DNA from: Klebsormidium nitens
Taxonomy: Eukaryota; Streptophyta; Klebsormidiophyceae; Klebsormidiales; Klebsormidiaceae
Direction of reading: 5' to 3'
Assembly: GCA_000708835.1 (NCBI GenBank)
Contig: DF236986.1
Coordinates: 194,885-258,884, forward strand
DNA length: 64,000 nucleotides
Under the pieces are notes generated by a model. The model did not search any database. It worked only from the letters and a program-made list of their open reading frames with translations, and was not told where the DNA came from. The number at the start of each line of letters is the position of its first letter. Within the stretch, counting starts at the first letter, position 1. Both the position numbers and the translations under genes were made by a program. Below, piece after piece: positions 46,072 through 58,871 of the stretch.

Positions 46072-49000
46072 TTAGACCAGGGTCAGTTCGCTCGCGACTA
46101 ATCTACACCCCGCGTACCCCTCAACGCAGGACGTCTCTATCGTGAAAGCCACGTCAACTACACAGCCGTGTGGGAAGAAGCTCCGGAAAATGAGCGGGTC
46201 AACGACGCCAAGTGGCAGTCGTTCGATGCCCTTTCCGGAGCGTTTCCGTCGGAGGAACTTGGTGGTATACGTGGCGGTCTGCTGGTGTCCCCGGGCGCCG
46301 ATCCGAATACGGATCGAATCCACCTCGCCTTCCTGCAGTTGAAAACGAAGACTTCATTTGATGAGTCGGCCTCGCTTGAACAGAGGAGTCGAGGGGTGGG
46401 AGCCTATCAAATCAAGGGACTGTGAAAAGACAGCAACGTTGCGCAACGAGCAGGTTATATGGATACTGGAGGCACTTCAAAGCAGATTGGCCAAATTACC
46501 GTCAAGGTGCAAACGGCGACCCGCTTTTGCACCCCAGCCTGACAATATTCTAGATGAAATCGAAGCGGAAGCATATAAGAAGACGAGGAGAAGACGCTAC
46601 GGTGGGGCACCGTTTGTTGGGTAGTGCAAAACAACTAGAGCTTGACTCTTTCAGACCCAACAGCGGCTCCAGAACTATCCCAAACACAGGAGCGCCCACC
46701 TTTTGGACGACCGTGCGGCGCCACACGGCCGGCCCCACACGCGGGCTCAGCTGCTGACGCAGCATGACGTCACACCCCTCCAGGAAGTTCTTGAGCTCCG
46801 TCGAAGGCTCCCCCACGACGGAGAACGTCGGGCGGCCGTGCGCATCGTACGCGTACGAGTCCCCGACGCTGAAGCGCAGCCGCATCTGGTGCTCCTGCAC
46901 CCGGAGGGGGGTGTCGCCGAAGTGGATCGTCAGGGAGGGGGGGCCTGCACAAGGCAAAAGTATCCCCCTGTTATGCGTAAATTTGTGAATTTGGGATTCT
47001 GGGGAGGTTTGGCACTGGCACTCCTGCACCCGGAAGGGGTGATCGTCTAAGTGGATCGTCAGGGAGGGGGGGCCTGCAGAAGGCAACATCGCCCCCTGTT
47101 GTGAGTCAATTTCTGGGGGAATCTGCGCTGACGCTCCTGCACCCGGAGGGGGGCGTCGCCGAAGTGGATTGTCAGGAAAGGGGGGCCTGGACAGGGCGAA
47201 GTGTCCCCTTGATTGTAGGTGGATATCATGGGGGGCTTGATACAAGCCAATATAGCTTCCTATCCACCTACAAAGTGGGGGTCCCGCAACAACTGCAGCA
47301 GCCAAATGTGAGCCCCTTCTAGCATTCAGTAGAGGGCCCCACACGTGTCGAGATGCAGTCTCTTGATTTGTGCAAAGCTCAAGTCTCGAAGCAAAAACCG
47401 TTGGAGATCACAAATGGCAACATCGTTTGGCGGACTGCATTAGCCGGCATGCAAGTAGTAGCCCTCTGAAGTTTAGAGCGGTCGAAGATAGAGTCCCAAG
47501 TTTCGGAGCAGGTTGCTTGGTTCGCCGAGGCGTTCCTCAGAAGATGGAGAGCCTACTGGAAGGCGCTCCGGAGTGAATGGAAGGGAAGACCTTACAAGGC
47601 TTCTTTCTGTTCTCAAGCACTGTTTATGTAACAAGCAAATCGCCACAAAGTGAAACAGACGGACAGAACTTGTCGACCACCAATGCAGCAATTTGCTCAC
47701 CTGCATGATGGACCGACTCAACCACGTGCAGCAAGTCCACGTTCACTTCCCGGGGGGCGTACGCGGGCCACACCGGCGACCCTTTTCCCCCCGTTTTCCG
47801 CCTGGGGGTCGCCCCGCTCTCCCCCCGGGTCCACGACGTCGCCACGTCGCTGCTCGACGTTTCGACGTACGGCCCCCGGAGCGTCTCCGCCGGAGAGTAA
47901 TCGTCGGGGGGCTGTAACACGTGCCCGAGCGGTCCCCTCTTCGCGAACTCGCCGCGGTCCCGCCCCGAGCTGCTGACGTCAGCAAGGCCCGTGCTGGCGT
48001 CAGCGAAGCCCCCCGGCGGGCTGTGCCGGGGGGGCGCCCGCATGACGAAGTAGCGGTCGCCGGTCGCGCGGGGGAACCCCCCCTCGGCGAAACCGGGGGA
48101 GTTGTTTCCGTGGACACCGGGGGACGGCACCGCGCCAGGGGGGTCGTACGAGGAGCGGCGAGGGGGGGGGTACCGTGTGAGCGGGAGGTCGATGGCCATG
48201 TGGGCGGAGGAGTAGCGGCGGGAGGGGCTCTCGAGGGGAATTGCGAGGGGGTCGAAGACGGCGTTTGGGCCGAAGAAGGAGGTCTCGGGGTAGGCACCGG
48301 AATCTGTGAGAGAAAATGTACAAACGACAAGATTACCAGCTGTCTAAGCACATTTACTCGTACTAGCAAGACGAAAAGAAGGCTTATTTGAAGCTTTGAG
48401 AATCTTCGGCCCTGGGTCTCGCGATTCCGTGGTGGATTTAGGATTTTGCGGATTCAGACAGGGAACACTGCCAGCCAGAAATAGGTGAATCCTCAGCCCT
48501 CCAAGAGAGTATTAGTTTCCGGCTGAAGGTTGAAATGCCTGTAATTCGCATCAGGCAAAAATTGATTCAATGCGCTTTGCGTGGGCAGGCATTATCCTCA
48601 AGATAACTCGTAATCGGAGTAGTTATTTATATCTGCTTTATTTTAGACAAGCTCACCTCGATTCCCCGCCTCCAGGCCTAGCGTAGACGTGCTTGCAGGG
48701 CTTGATCCCACAGTAACATACGCCTCCTCTGTATACCCACCATACGACTGACTCAACGGATCCAAACTACTCTCCCTCGCAGACTGGAACCCTACAGGCC
48801 CGCTGTCAACTGACTCGCGATGCGCTATGATCAGGCGGTCAGCCTCCCGGTTAGTGCTAACCCTCCCCGTTTTGCTCTTTCCGACCAGTTTCTGGAGCGT
48901 GGGAAAGCATATGAATTTCCGCTTCGGTTGGAAGTCAGGGGTCGCGGGCGGCTCGGGCTCCTCCAATGGCGACTCGCCATCTGGCACGTCCTCGTCGTCG

Positions 49001-52000
49001 TACCGGAAGTGGTCCTCCCGCGCTAACCCCGGGTTGTCCCGGTAACCCGAGTCGAGCGACCACCGGCGATTCGACCCGTTTGAGTCCGCAACGATCTCCT
49101 CGTTCTCCGCTAACGCCGCCAACCGGTTCGCGGAGTTTCCGCTGCTCATCGACTTTCGCGCGCTCCCGCTACGGGATCCGTGCGACCACCGGCGAAGCAC
49201 CTCTTCTTCTTCCGGCAGATCCTGGTTAGCTGCTACACGCGCAACCTCAAGGACCTTCGTGTGATATTCGCCCCCAGTGTCAGCTCCCCCGTTAGTGTGA
49301 ATATCCTCCCTGGTGTTACTACCTCTCCCAGTAACACTCCCGTTGGTCTCAAGCACAGTCCTGGTGCGCTCGGCCTCGTCCCCTTTCAGCCGGGCTGCTC
49401 CAGAGCTTTTCGCTTGGGGAGGCGCCGTTCCTTGCAAAGCTGGCCCCCCCTTCTCATACCTGTCCCCCCTCCCCGCATGCCCCTTATTGTCTACACCAAC
49501 CAATGGCCGCCCGACAGCTGGCGAGTCGCTGAGATCCGGCCCATGTCCCTCCGGTTCTGCCCAAACGTCAACTGCCGGAACCTGGTTAAGCCAGTTAACC
49601 ACCTTATCCGCAATCTCGTTCTCTCCCAAGAACCGGAGCCGCTCCTCCTCCTCCGGTCCCTTCCACTGCGAGTCCGACCCCCCCGTTCGCATACTGCCCC
49701 CCTTGGGGGGGCCTTCCCCCTGCAGATCCTGGCCCCCGTTTTGTGTCGCGCTCCCTTCGGGGGGGATCTCCGAGTGCGGATCTGACCCCCCGGTTTGCGA
49801 CGGGCTCCTCGCAGCGTAAGCCACTGGCAGACCGCTGTCCAGCGATGCCCCCCGCTGCAACGCGGGCGCGCTTTTTACCTGTGGAAGTCTATCTTTCGCG
49901 AGCCTAATCTCAGTCCCGTAAGGGGACAGTTGCGGCCCGGGGGGGTCCTTTCCGGGGGTGCTGGGCATTTGGGCCCTTTCTGCTGGGCTGCCCATATGGA
50001 TCCCGGAGAATGGGCTTTGCGAGCGAGGGGGATTTTGGGAACCCCCCGGAACGGGACCCCCCCCTGCGAGGCTCAGGGCGGCCAGGCTGCTGATGAGGGC
50101 GTCGGTTGGGGGGCGGCCGTCTTGTGGGGGGGTCTGGGAAGATTTGTCGAGGGCGTGGAGGAAGGCGGCGGTGCTGACGGCCTGAACGGCAGAGACTCCG
50201 CCTGCGTGGTTAAGCGAAACCAAGGCGGTTAGGCGCACACTTGTGAAGGGACAGATGGGCAAAAGCTGATGATCAGCAGGACTGATTGTGGGCTTTTCCA
50301 GCTTTTCTCTAAGAAAATGGTTGTTGGCAAGTGTGAAATCGAGAAGCTTCGAGCAGAGCATGGAGTGCCCACGTGCACAGATAAACGATCGTCCAGGTCG
50401 TCCAAAGTCCTCAAGGGGTTTGCTTATGGTCCGGCACCGGCAGTATGTGTGCGACTCAGCGACTCAATCTTCGAAGCATGCAAAAGCCCGCAATCCTCAA
50501 TCATAGGAGCATACATACAAGTAGTAGTGGACTGGTATTCAAAGCCCTGAGCGAGCGCTCTGCAAGCTCTTGCAGAGGCCAGCTACATATCAATCTGGGA
50601 TGCAAACTTCCGAGCATCACAATCAACTTGGGGACAGCACACGGCGTCTTACTTCCAAAAGCCGCTCAAGAAGCACATTCGAGTCCCAGAACTCTAACAA
50701 CCATCTTCTATCTGTAAGAACAAAGGATTTGAAACACGCTCTTACCATCGGATGGTGGCTCCTCGCTAGACGGAAGGATGGAGACGGGCGGCGTCCTCTC
50801 CCCGCTTCGGGGGGGCAGCCCGCGCTCGGCGAGCCGCTTTGCATGGCCAGAGGACGAGAGGGGGGAGCTTGCGCTAGAGGACAAGACGGCTGCCAGAGTG
50901 GAGGGAGAGAAGATGTCCGCGAAGTTGGCTTCCTGGAAGTGGGGCGGAATGAAGTGCGAGTCAGGTTCCGCATCGAGCGGAACGTGTTAGAGCTCAGCTG
51001 AGGTGTTCCCAGATTCCTGAGTGCAGAAGAGTGTATAGGTTTGGGTGTTGCGTCGACCGGAAGGTGTGACGATTGGATGGGAAGGGTCACTTGTTGCGTC
51101 AAACAAACGTACAAAACATGCAGCGATGTAAATGTAGGCGCCACACTTAACGGAGTGTACCTGCATTTACTTGAATCAGAGATGAGAGGCTGGAGACCGA
51201 AGCGGTTTCAGGCGACGGCAAAACTTCTACGAGTCGAGACAGTCACAAACGTCGCATGCAAGGAACTGGACTTGACTCGTCCTGGTTCGGAATCGTTGGA
51301 ACGGTCGGAAAAAGAGGGAGAGCAATGGAGGCACTCAAGTATCGAGGGGAGAACACAGGGAGTAAGACACGGGGAGGGCCTGGGTTTTGGATCCTGACAC
51401 GCCCCAAAGGCGAAGGGAGAACGAAGATGACCCGCGGGGCGCAACTGAGAAAGGCGCATGGAAGATGGGGAAAAGCGGAATGCACGGCAAACTTCGACAT
51501 AACGAGGGAAGGAGGTGGCTGCTTACCAGAAAGAGCATCGCTGCGCAGTGCTTCAGGATCTCGATGTTCATTCGGCAGTCCTCGAGGCTCCTGTAGAGGT
51601 CGAAAACGTCAAGCTTCGCAAATCGCAGTCGTAGAAGCGGCACTCGGAGTGAACCCGGCTTGACCTTACAAGCTCTCACACACGTTTCTCTCCACTCAGT
51701 CCGCACCTAAATCCTGATCCTGAATGCCTCTTAGAAACGAATAGAGGCGAAAACTCTTAGCATTGTCAAACCAATCAGAAGCCAGTAGCAGTGCAGCGAG
51801 AGCGGGTTGAAGTGACTTCTGACCTGTGCTCCTGTTTCCCAAGCCCGCAATACTCGCCCAGCCTCGCCATCTGCAAATTAAAGGGTAAAGCATTTGCGTT
51901 TAGCAACCTTGCTGTATCGCTCTCTTTTAGTCGTCAATAAGCGAGAAGATTAGGTAGATCAGACACGGGATGTTTGGCCGTAGGTCCTCGATTGATCTGG

Positions 52001-54518
52001 AGCCTTTCAGGGAAGCCTTGTCGAAAAATGTCTCTGACACAACTTAGCAAGGTTTTAGTTTGAAATGACAGGTAATTTCACATCATTAAAAGTGCATTCT
52101 TCAGTGGTAAATGAAACGAGGTCTGTGTGCACTTCTACTCAGTGCAAATAAGGTAGTTCCAGCCTTGTGACTGGTGCCTCCAGTGGAAATTACTGATTAT
52201 GGAGCCCAGCGAAGATCATTACTCCACTTCGGCAGTCCTTAAGCAGTCCCTTGACCTCCCTATGACCAGCCGCCAACCTGCCAACTACAGGTTGCAAACA
52301 CCGTAACTGTGGTACAACCTACAGCTGTTGAGCGCCAAAAACATAACCCCGCATAACAGCGACCATTCCCACAATCGCATGGCCTGCGATCAAGATGGAA
52401 AGTCTGACCATGCTTCAACCCTTGCTTGAAATAGAACTAACCACTCGCACAGCTCTCCAACAGCTCTCTCTGCGGCCTTTAACCCACAGTAAAGGGGTTA
52501 ACTGGTGGTGAACTGGGGGTTTGTGAACTCACAGTAGGCCCTTGACCACTTCTTCAACATCATCGAAATGCTCTGACTTGACCCTCGACTAACTTCTTGA
52601 TAACCTTCGACTGCCACTCAACTAACCCACCTTGAGGTTTCCGGCCCGCATGCCAAACTTGGACCGCAGCAGCGGCAGCGTGTCGATCACTCCGAGCGGC
52701 TCGGGAGCGGTCTGGTTGCACTTTTGAAATGCTTCTCGAATCCGCAGATTGTCAAACTTGACGATGTTGTGGCCGGCCCATACTCGGCCTGGAGGAAGAA
52801 AGGTTGAGGAGTGGGTCAAACTTTAGAGTTGATCTTACTAACCCCTGCGCAGCCTTAAAGAAGATACTGTTATGAACTGGGTTAAAATTCGACGTCGAGG
52901 GCACACGGCCTGGGGGAAGAGAAGGGCAAAATGTTGGTTTCGCGATTTGTGGTTGAGAGTGAAATTGTGAACTATATAATGCTGTGGCCATTCGATTGGT
53001 CGTGTGAGGGGGAGAATGATTACATGTCACTGCAAAGAATTTAGTGCACTTCGCAAAGCAAAATGGTAACTGTTGGAATGCAAGAAGCTGTGGCCAGCCC
53101 CTAAGCCAACTGGGGAGAGAGACTGTTCCGATGTTGGTTTAGGCGTATTATGACGTGCTTCAGGTAGTAAAGCTGGATATTACCAGTCTACAACACTGGG
53201 GCCCAAACTCCGCTCGACGGGGGAGTTCAGTGAGATTGGCTCAAGCATCTGTCCATGCTGCCCGTCACCTGATTCAGCGAAGCTGTTAAAATCCTGACAA
53301 CATCATGGCCCGCCCACAAGCAGCCTTTGGAAAAATAGGTCACATGTATCTGGTTTCACAAGACATCATTGAGGGTGAGATTTTGCGCAGAGTGTCAACA
53401 TCTCAATGTCATGTCAAAAGTACCACATAGTGGGTGCCTCAGCAAAAGGTTGGGCCAGGTGCACTGTGTGATAACATGCCTTTCAATCAAACATGCCTTT
53501 GTTAGGACCAAGGTTTAGCCACACTCTTAGTTCTGCCTGTCAGACGAACTTGTTCTGCGGTGGGATGGCAAGGAGATTGAAAAGGACACTTTGTGTTGGA
53601 AGAGGTGGGGGGCAGGTTCCAGGAAATTGCTTGTCACACCAAGTACTTGGGGAAGGAGTGCTCAATTACCAGAGGGCACCAAGCTCCCCAATCCGATGGT
53701 ACTACTCACGAAATCTTCCAGCACGTGTGTCCAAAAAGGTGAAACGATGAAGACCAACCAGATAAACGAGGTGCACAGCGAAAGGACACCAGAATACCCA
53801 ATGCTGAATGCTAAGCGCAAAGCCCCTCCCAGCATGATGGGGGCAGCTTTGCACTCCCTGTCGTAGGCCCCAGCTCCCCAAAGGCAGTGGAAATTCTGGC
53901 CTCTTTTCATGATGCCAGTTGCGCGAGGAAATACAATCTCCGTCAAGCGTGCCAACAAAAGAATTTATAGAAAATGCTTTCTATGGCGTCTCGAGAGTGG
54001 GGCGCAAGCACAATTGTGCTTTTATATTTTGCTGGGACGATGTTGACAAAGAACCTGAAGACAACTTTTACGAGGGCCAAGCGGTTGATGGGCTCCCCTT
54101 CGGAGTTTTCATCCAATGTCTCCTGACTCCTGATAGTCCCACCTCCTCTGGAACACCAAAAAGTTGACACCTAGAAACTTCCAAGCAGTCACCATAATCA
54201 ACGAAGACTCAGCTATAGGAAGAAAAGAACTATCTTCCCACCGTGTAGAATCCTGTAGATCTGCTCCGCAACCTCCGCAAAACGAGGGGCGCCCTCGCAC
54301 TTCTCCCCCGTGATCCCGTTGCAAGCAACACTCTTGGGTGTGATGAGAGTCAAATCCGCTGGCCGTACGAGCGTCGAAAAGGAGAACACCTCGTAGAACC
54401 CCTCCGCTGCCAGCACGACTGCCGCAAACTCAAGCAGCTCATACTGCTCGCCCTTCTTCGAGGGTATGGTGGTTTCAACGTCCAGAAAAGCGATCTGCAG
54501 GGGGGCCTCTCCAGCCAT
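46072..54518 (-). CDS. NEN: NEN-type DEDDh exonuclease with large disordered insert, 9 exons, 1128 aa
   Basis: Exons (minus): 54518-54242, 52788-52631, 51870-51824, 51590-51527, 50932-50746, 50201-48657, 48303-47701, 46944-46700 and 46332-46072 (TAA), 1129 codons. The DEDDh 3'-5' exonuclease domain spans 1-180: Asp13/Glu15 (AFLDVETT), Asp105 (NIVKFDNLRI), His160 and Asp165 (EHRSLED). The C-terminal domain is in exons 8-9 (LRVQEHQMRLRFSVGD, DAHGRPTFSVVG, then RLVASELTLV). Both ends match plant NEN proteins (NAC45/86-dependent exonuclease-domain), which act in nuclear breakdown during Arabidopsis sieve-element enucleation. An alga has no phloem, so the ancestral role is open. Between the domains lie some 700 residues of Gly/Pro/Ser-rich, probably disordered sequence, far longer than in the plant proteins as I remember them. 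The ATG at 54518 directly precedes the domain; an upstream in-frame ATG exists at 54551. Confidence 0.9.
46985..47200 (-). repeat. Two junction echoes of NEN exon 8 acceptor side
   Basis: The exon 8 start (GPPSLTIHFGDTPLRVQE, 46890-46944) and its acceptor recur at about 47030-47085 and 47134-47190, with shared intron filler (CCCCCTGTTRTG). The nearer copy has substitutions (LDDHPFRVQE). The farther copy encodes GPPFLTIHFGDAPLRVQE but its acceptor has become CCAG after GT. The period is about 105-139 bp. Confidence 0.88.
49685..49805 (-). repeat. In-frame repeat in NEN exon 6
   Basis: Within the disordered region three imperfect units of about 16-17 residues occur, pattern TGGSDxxxEGPPxGGS / QNGGQDLQGEGPPKGGS. 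They are coding tandem repeats in frame, distinct from the intronic echoes. Confidence 0.65.
52850..53345 (-). repeat. Series of decayed junction echoes of NEN exon 2 acceptor side
   Basis: The exon 2 start and acceptor (52740-52800: RVWAGHNIVKFDNLR) has recognisable, increasingly decayed relatives near 52870-52925, 52965-53020, 53070-53115 and 53284-53340. Each holds a TGTGGCC/ATGGCCC-like block followed by a C(T/C)TGGRGG-like acceptor. The spacing is about 105-125 bp, with one probable missing unit near 53180. Confidence 0.55.
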
Positions 54519-55289
54519 GCTAGTTCGCCGAATGTGGGGACTGGGCAGCATTTTGGCTATTTGGAAGTCCCAGGTTTCAAACCAATGTTTCTAACACCTC
54601 AAGATGCAACATCTAAGAAATAAGTCCAACCTGAGCTGCCACCACTTGAGAGCGAAGAAACGCAGAGACACGCCTTCACATGCCGCAAACGCAAAAGCCT
54701 AGAGAAGAATCAAACTATGTGTCTCTCGTTGCCTAACCCTCGTGCACCTGAGGATCTTCCTGACTTTTGCTTTGTGGCCATTATGCATCTGGCTGCTAAA
54801 GCTCGAGCTAACTGGAGTCTGGGACAAAATGAGTACATGTATGCTAGCATGTCCCCTACTTTTTCTCCTCCATTGTGAGGCGCTGCAGACACTTTCTAGC
54901 CCCTACAAAAATAGCGGGAGTGTGCAGGTTCAGCTCCGGCAAGTCAGGCTGAGCGGATTCCGAAGCCCGCGGAAGATCGTCTCTGACACAATCTCGATTC
55001 CGCCGGAATCGACGGAGTCGGCCCTGGCATAAGGAAGGAGATTGACCATTATCGGACACCTGGCAGGCTTATAATGTTTAACTTTCCTAGTGTCAGTACT
55101 TTTGCGGCTGGCCATATCTCACTATCTTGACACGCTTTTCTGCTTGGCAAGGTCTACCCATTTAATACCGCGCGCTGGCTCAGCTCAGATGCATTTGAAA
55201 TGTGGCGCGCTGCAATGGATGCTGCAGTGGCGACGTCTTGTCATTGACAGGGAAGCTTTGTTCTGCCACCAGCCGCTTCTATAAAAGCA
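54519..55289. promoter_or_regulatory. Divergent NEN / Nudix spacer with a TATA-like element
   Basis: 771 bp. CTATAAAAG at 55279-55287 is a strong TATA-box match but lies only a few bases before the first Nudix ATG (55290). If it is used, transcription would begin about 30 bp further on, inside the modelled first codons. Confidence 0.5.
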
Positions 55290-58200
55290 ATGACTAGCCT
55301 TGTTCAGGGTTTGAATCTGGCTCCTCAGCAGGCACTTCGCCACCTGCGTATCCAAACAGCCTGCGGGGAGGCCAATCTGTGGCACATATCTTCAGTATTG
55401 CAACCACTGAAGAGTTGCGGTGGTTGGAGTCCTATTCAGGGTCGGAATTCAAGTCGCCTTTCGTGTCTTCCAACATCAGCATATCGAAATCCAGCTGCAG
55501 TGACGTCCTGCAGCAGTTCATCCTCCTTTCAGCAACTCAGAACAAACAGTAAGGCCTCCTTTCCAGCGCACCAACCTGACAGCCACACTTGCAGAAACTC
55601 ACATTCAAAAAGCACGGCCACAGGGGTGATGAAAGGCGGGCACGACGGTTTCCTCGAGGAGGGCGCTGCGTGTCCGGATGGATACCGTCCAAATGTGGGG
55701 GTGTGCCTGGTGAATGCGGACGACCAGGTGTTTGTGGCCAATAGGCTGGACATGGAAAATGCGTGGCAGATGCCCCAGGTAAGCATTGCTTTCGTCAAAA
55801 AACCCCTTTGGTCTTCATTCATAGAAGCGTCCGAATATCGAAAGTTCTTTTGTTTCCTTCCTTGATTGGTTCGTGAGGCACTTAGCTCAACCCAAGTCCT
55901 TAGTTGGAGAAAAATTTCTGCTGCCCGTTCCATTCACCGTTCTAAAGCAGCTATCCTCAGATTGCGCTCTACCCACTGAAGCTGGCGGCATGCAGTGGTT
56001 GTCATGTTCTCCCTATCCTTTGCTCGCTGTGCCTACAAAAAGTACCTCTGAATCTTACCTCTGAATGTATGGCCGATCAGGTTAGTTACTCAGGTGGCTG
56101 TATGCACCATCTGAGATCACAACCGTCGCAATTCCTTGAAAGACAATCTTTAATGCTTGAGAGCCGCAATGAGGCCAGACATGTCATCAAAACAGGCCGT
56201 CCTTACATTTGTACATCCAAAGTCTTGCTGCGAACCGTCACTTAAAACTCCTCACATTTCTCTCTATTCTCATGCTGCTTCGTCCGAGTTCCTGGCTTTC
56301 ATGGACTCGTGTGGAAATAGAGCTCTGCCTACTGGGGACTCCTCTAGATGCCTTGGCTTACGAGTACATCTTCCCAATCTTTGTGCAGGGGGGAATTGAC
56401 GAGGGAGAAACCGCTGCTGAGGCTGCGGTTCGAGAGCTGCGAGAGGAGACGGGCGTCACGTCGGCTGACATCATCGGACAAGTCTCACGGTGGTAAGCTT
56501 GTGAGGGGAGCTCGTAAAAGGTGCAACCACTCTAAAAGAAGTCTGCATCATCTTCGAAGCAGGAGGTTTCTTTTTAGAATAATATGCTTTTTTTGTTGCA
56601 GTTTCTATCAGAATCGCTGACAGTGTCTGACATTCGGCCGGGCAATCAGTGGTCAGAATGTTGAAGTTGGTTGAGAACACGGTTCATCTGTGGCTCAGAG
56701 TTGTCCTGGTACTTCCAAGTCTCTTTGCGCAGGTCATAGTTTGTGAAAATATAGGCTTTCATCCAACCTAAATTTCCAGGCGTTAGCAATGATGACCGGT
56801 GACCTGAAAGCGGGTTGTACATTAGAATCAGACACGTTTCAGCATTTCTTTCTTTGGCAATGACAGATGCTATTTCTGTCTCTTTTCGCACATCTTTCGA
56901 ACGACCTCACTTGCCCCTCGAGATTTGTCTTCCGAAGGATTGGGGTACTTTAGCTAGGATAGGAAAAGACGGCGCATGTTGTTTATACTCCCAAACTCTG
57001 AGGACTCATGCGCGCCGCCCGCGGAATACGCATCTTGGGACTCATTTCTTATTACCAAGTTTCAATTATGCTCCTTCATCCTAATTATCTGGGTAGGTAC
57101 CGACCTCTGGAATTGCCTGGAATTGCCGCAGCGTTCCCTTCGGATTTTTCCAGAGCTCAACTTTGTTAACGCGATAGCGAAGTCGCTTTCCCGGTTTCTC
57201 CCAAGGTCCTGATTGAATCCCCGCAAAGTCGTCTCTGCCGAATTTTCGTACAGGGTCACATATGACTTTCCTCCGGACGTCCGAGCTCGGCTACGCGAAC
57301 ACTGGGGCAAGGACTGGAAGGGGCAGGCCCAAAAGTGGTGAGAACAGGCTCCATAAGACCATCGGCCCCCGGCATACGGATGCCAGGGGTATCAGGGCAC
57401 GTCGGATCTGCGCGCAATTGTCAATGAGATTCCCGGAGAGTAGGTCCAGATACGAAGGGGTGTACGAGGGTCCAAGTGTCCTCTACAAATTCTGTTCAGG
57501 TCCATCGTCTCGAGAAGGCGCTAAGGGGGGCAGGCAAGGAGTTTGACAACATGCGGTGCTATCATCTGTCAAAAATGAGGCTTGGAGCTTTGATCACTGG
57601 AAGCGAATTCCAACATTCGTCGGATTGTAGACCTCGACACCGCTGAAACAGGATCGGGATTGGGTCGGTTGCCAGTTTTCAAGTAAAGAACAGCTTTATG
57701 AACGCTATCAAAGGCCGCCAGCATTGTTTCTCGCGTTGGCAGGGGCCTTCGAGATGATTTCATGAACGATATGCTGAAGGAACTCCTCGTAGCTAAAAAT
57801 ATTCATGCGACCAGAAGGCCGTCATGTGCTTTTGCTGGGTGGTCGCGGAAAGACACAATCTGAACGCAGAGCCCATGGAAACTGAAGGGCCGGATATGCC
57901 GTCCCTTCTGCAGTTAGTAAATTTGTCGGACTCTTGCACTCGCACGTCGAGGGCTTTGTGGAAATTTCAACGATGTCTCGGTCGTTTGTCGTGGGGGTTT
58001 GCACCCCTTGGTTCTCTTGTTTGTAACTACTCATTTCGAGAAGACTGTGCGTGCAGGTTTTTGTTTCGACTAACCGGAGACGAGAGCGAGATCAATCTTC
58101 TAGGAGACGGGTCCGAGAAGCCCGAGTTCTCGGAGTATAAGTGGGTTGACGCAAACCAGGTGGTTAACAAGGTGGGTGAACATCTACACGCCCAGCCCGA

Positions 58201-58871
58201 GGCCTGCATCGATCATGCTGTGATCGTTGATTATTTTTGACCACTGTAATCGTTGACGACGTTTGAAACGCTGTGAACGTTGATAACGTCTGAACATTCA
58301 GATTCAGTTATACTGAATCAGAAACAGATCAAGTCAATCTGAGCGGGATTTGGTTTTTTTGAAGGCGTGACTCCGGATCTTTCTGGTAATTTGAGGTCTC
58401 CGGAAGATGGAACATGCTCTTTAAGAAAAATACAGGACTTACAATGAACGGTCCATTTTTCGTTCAAGAGCATCCATTTCCTTTGTGGATGGAGGAAGAA
58501 CAGTTGTTTGGTTTACGCACTCCGCTGCAGTCACCTCATACCCAGAGCTTCTCAAAATCCTCAATAGTCATGCCCATTCAAACAAGCAAGGAGCCGTGTT
58601 AGGCCCGAAGTTCAGCAGTCGGGCTGTTATATCGTTTCAAGCAGAACAACTTCAGCAGTCTGTTTTCGCTGCAAGCACAACAGTGGATGGCGAAGTCACC
58701 ACATACTCTCTTTCTGGATGGGTCGACTTACCCCGACTCATCTGCTCGCAGGCTGTAAAGTTCAAGCGAGCGGTGTATGAGCAGGTAATAGATGAGTTTG
58801 GCAAGGTTCTCCCAAGTTTCAAGCGCCCTCTTGAGCCATCCGTGCCGGCTCCTGACGGTCCAGTGCTGTAG
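55290..58871 (+). CDS. Nudix hydrolase, RppH / plant NUDX26-27-like, 5 exons, 303 aa
   Basis: Exons: 55290-55778, 56389-56492, 57254-57337, 58057-58171 and 58752-58871 (TAG), 304 codons. Residues 1 to about 112 are Ser/Arg-rich with few acids, like a plastid or mitochondrial transit peptide. The Nudix fold begins at YRPNVGVCLVN (about 130). The Nudix box GGIDEGETAAEAAVRELREE starts at residue 164, ending ETGV, with all catalytic glutamates. After it come the TYDFPPDVR and WKGQAQKWF motifs typical of bacterial RppH and plant NUDX26/27. By family it hydrolyses diadenosine polyphosphates or ppGpp in the plastid, or removes RNA 5' pyrophosphate. The next in-frame ATG is near 55628; starting there would remove the presequence and leave the enzyme whole. 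Confidence 0.92.

Noticed and set aside
46110-46425. Plus-strand open frame that reads like a soluble acidic protein
   Set aside because: The minus strand of the same bases is the last NEN exon, matching the family to the stop codon; the plus frame is its mirror.
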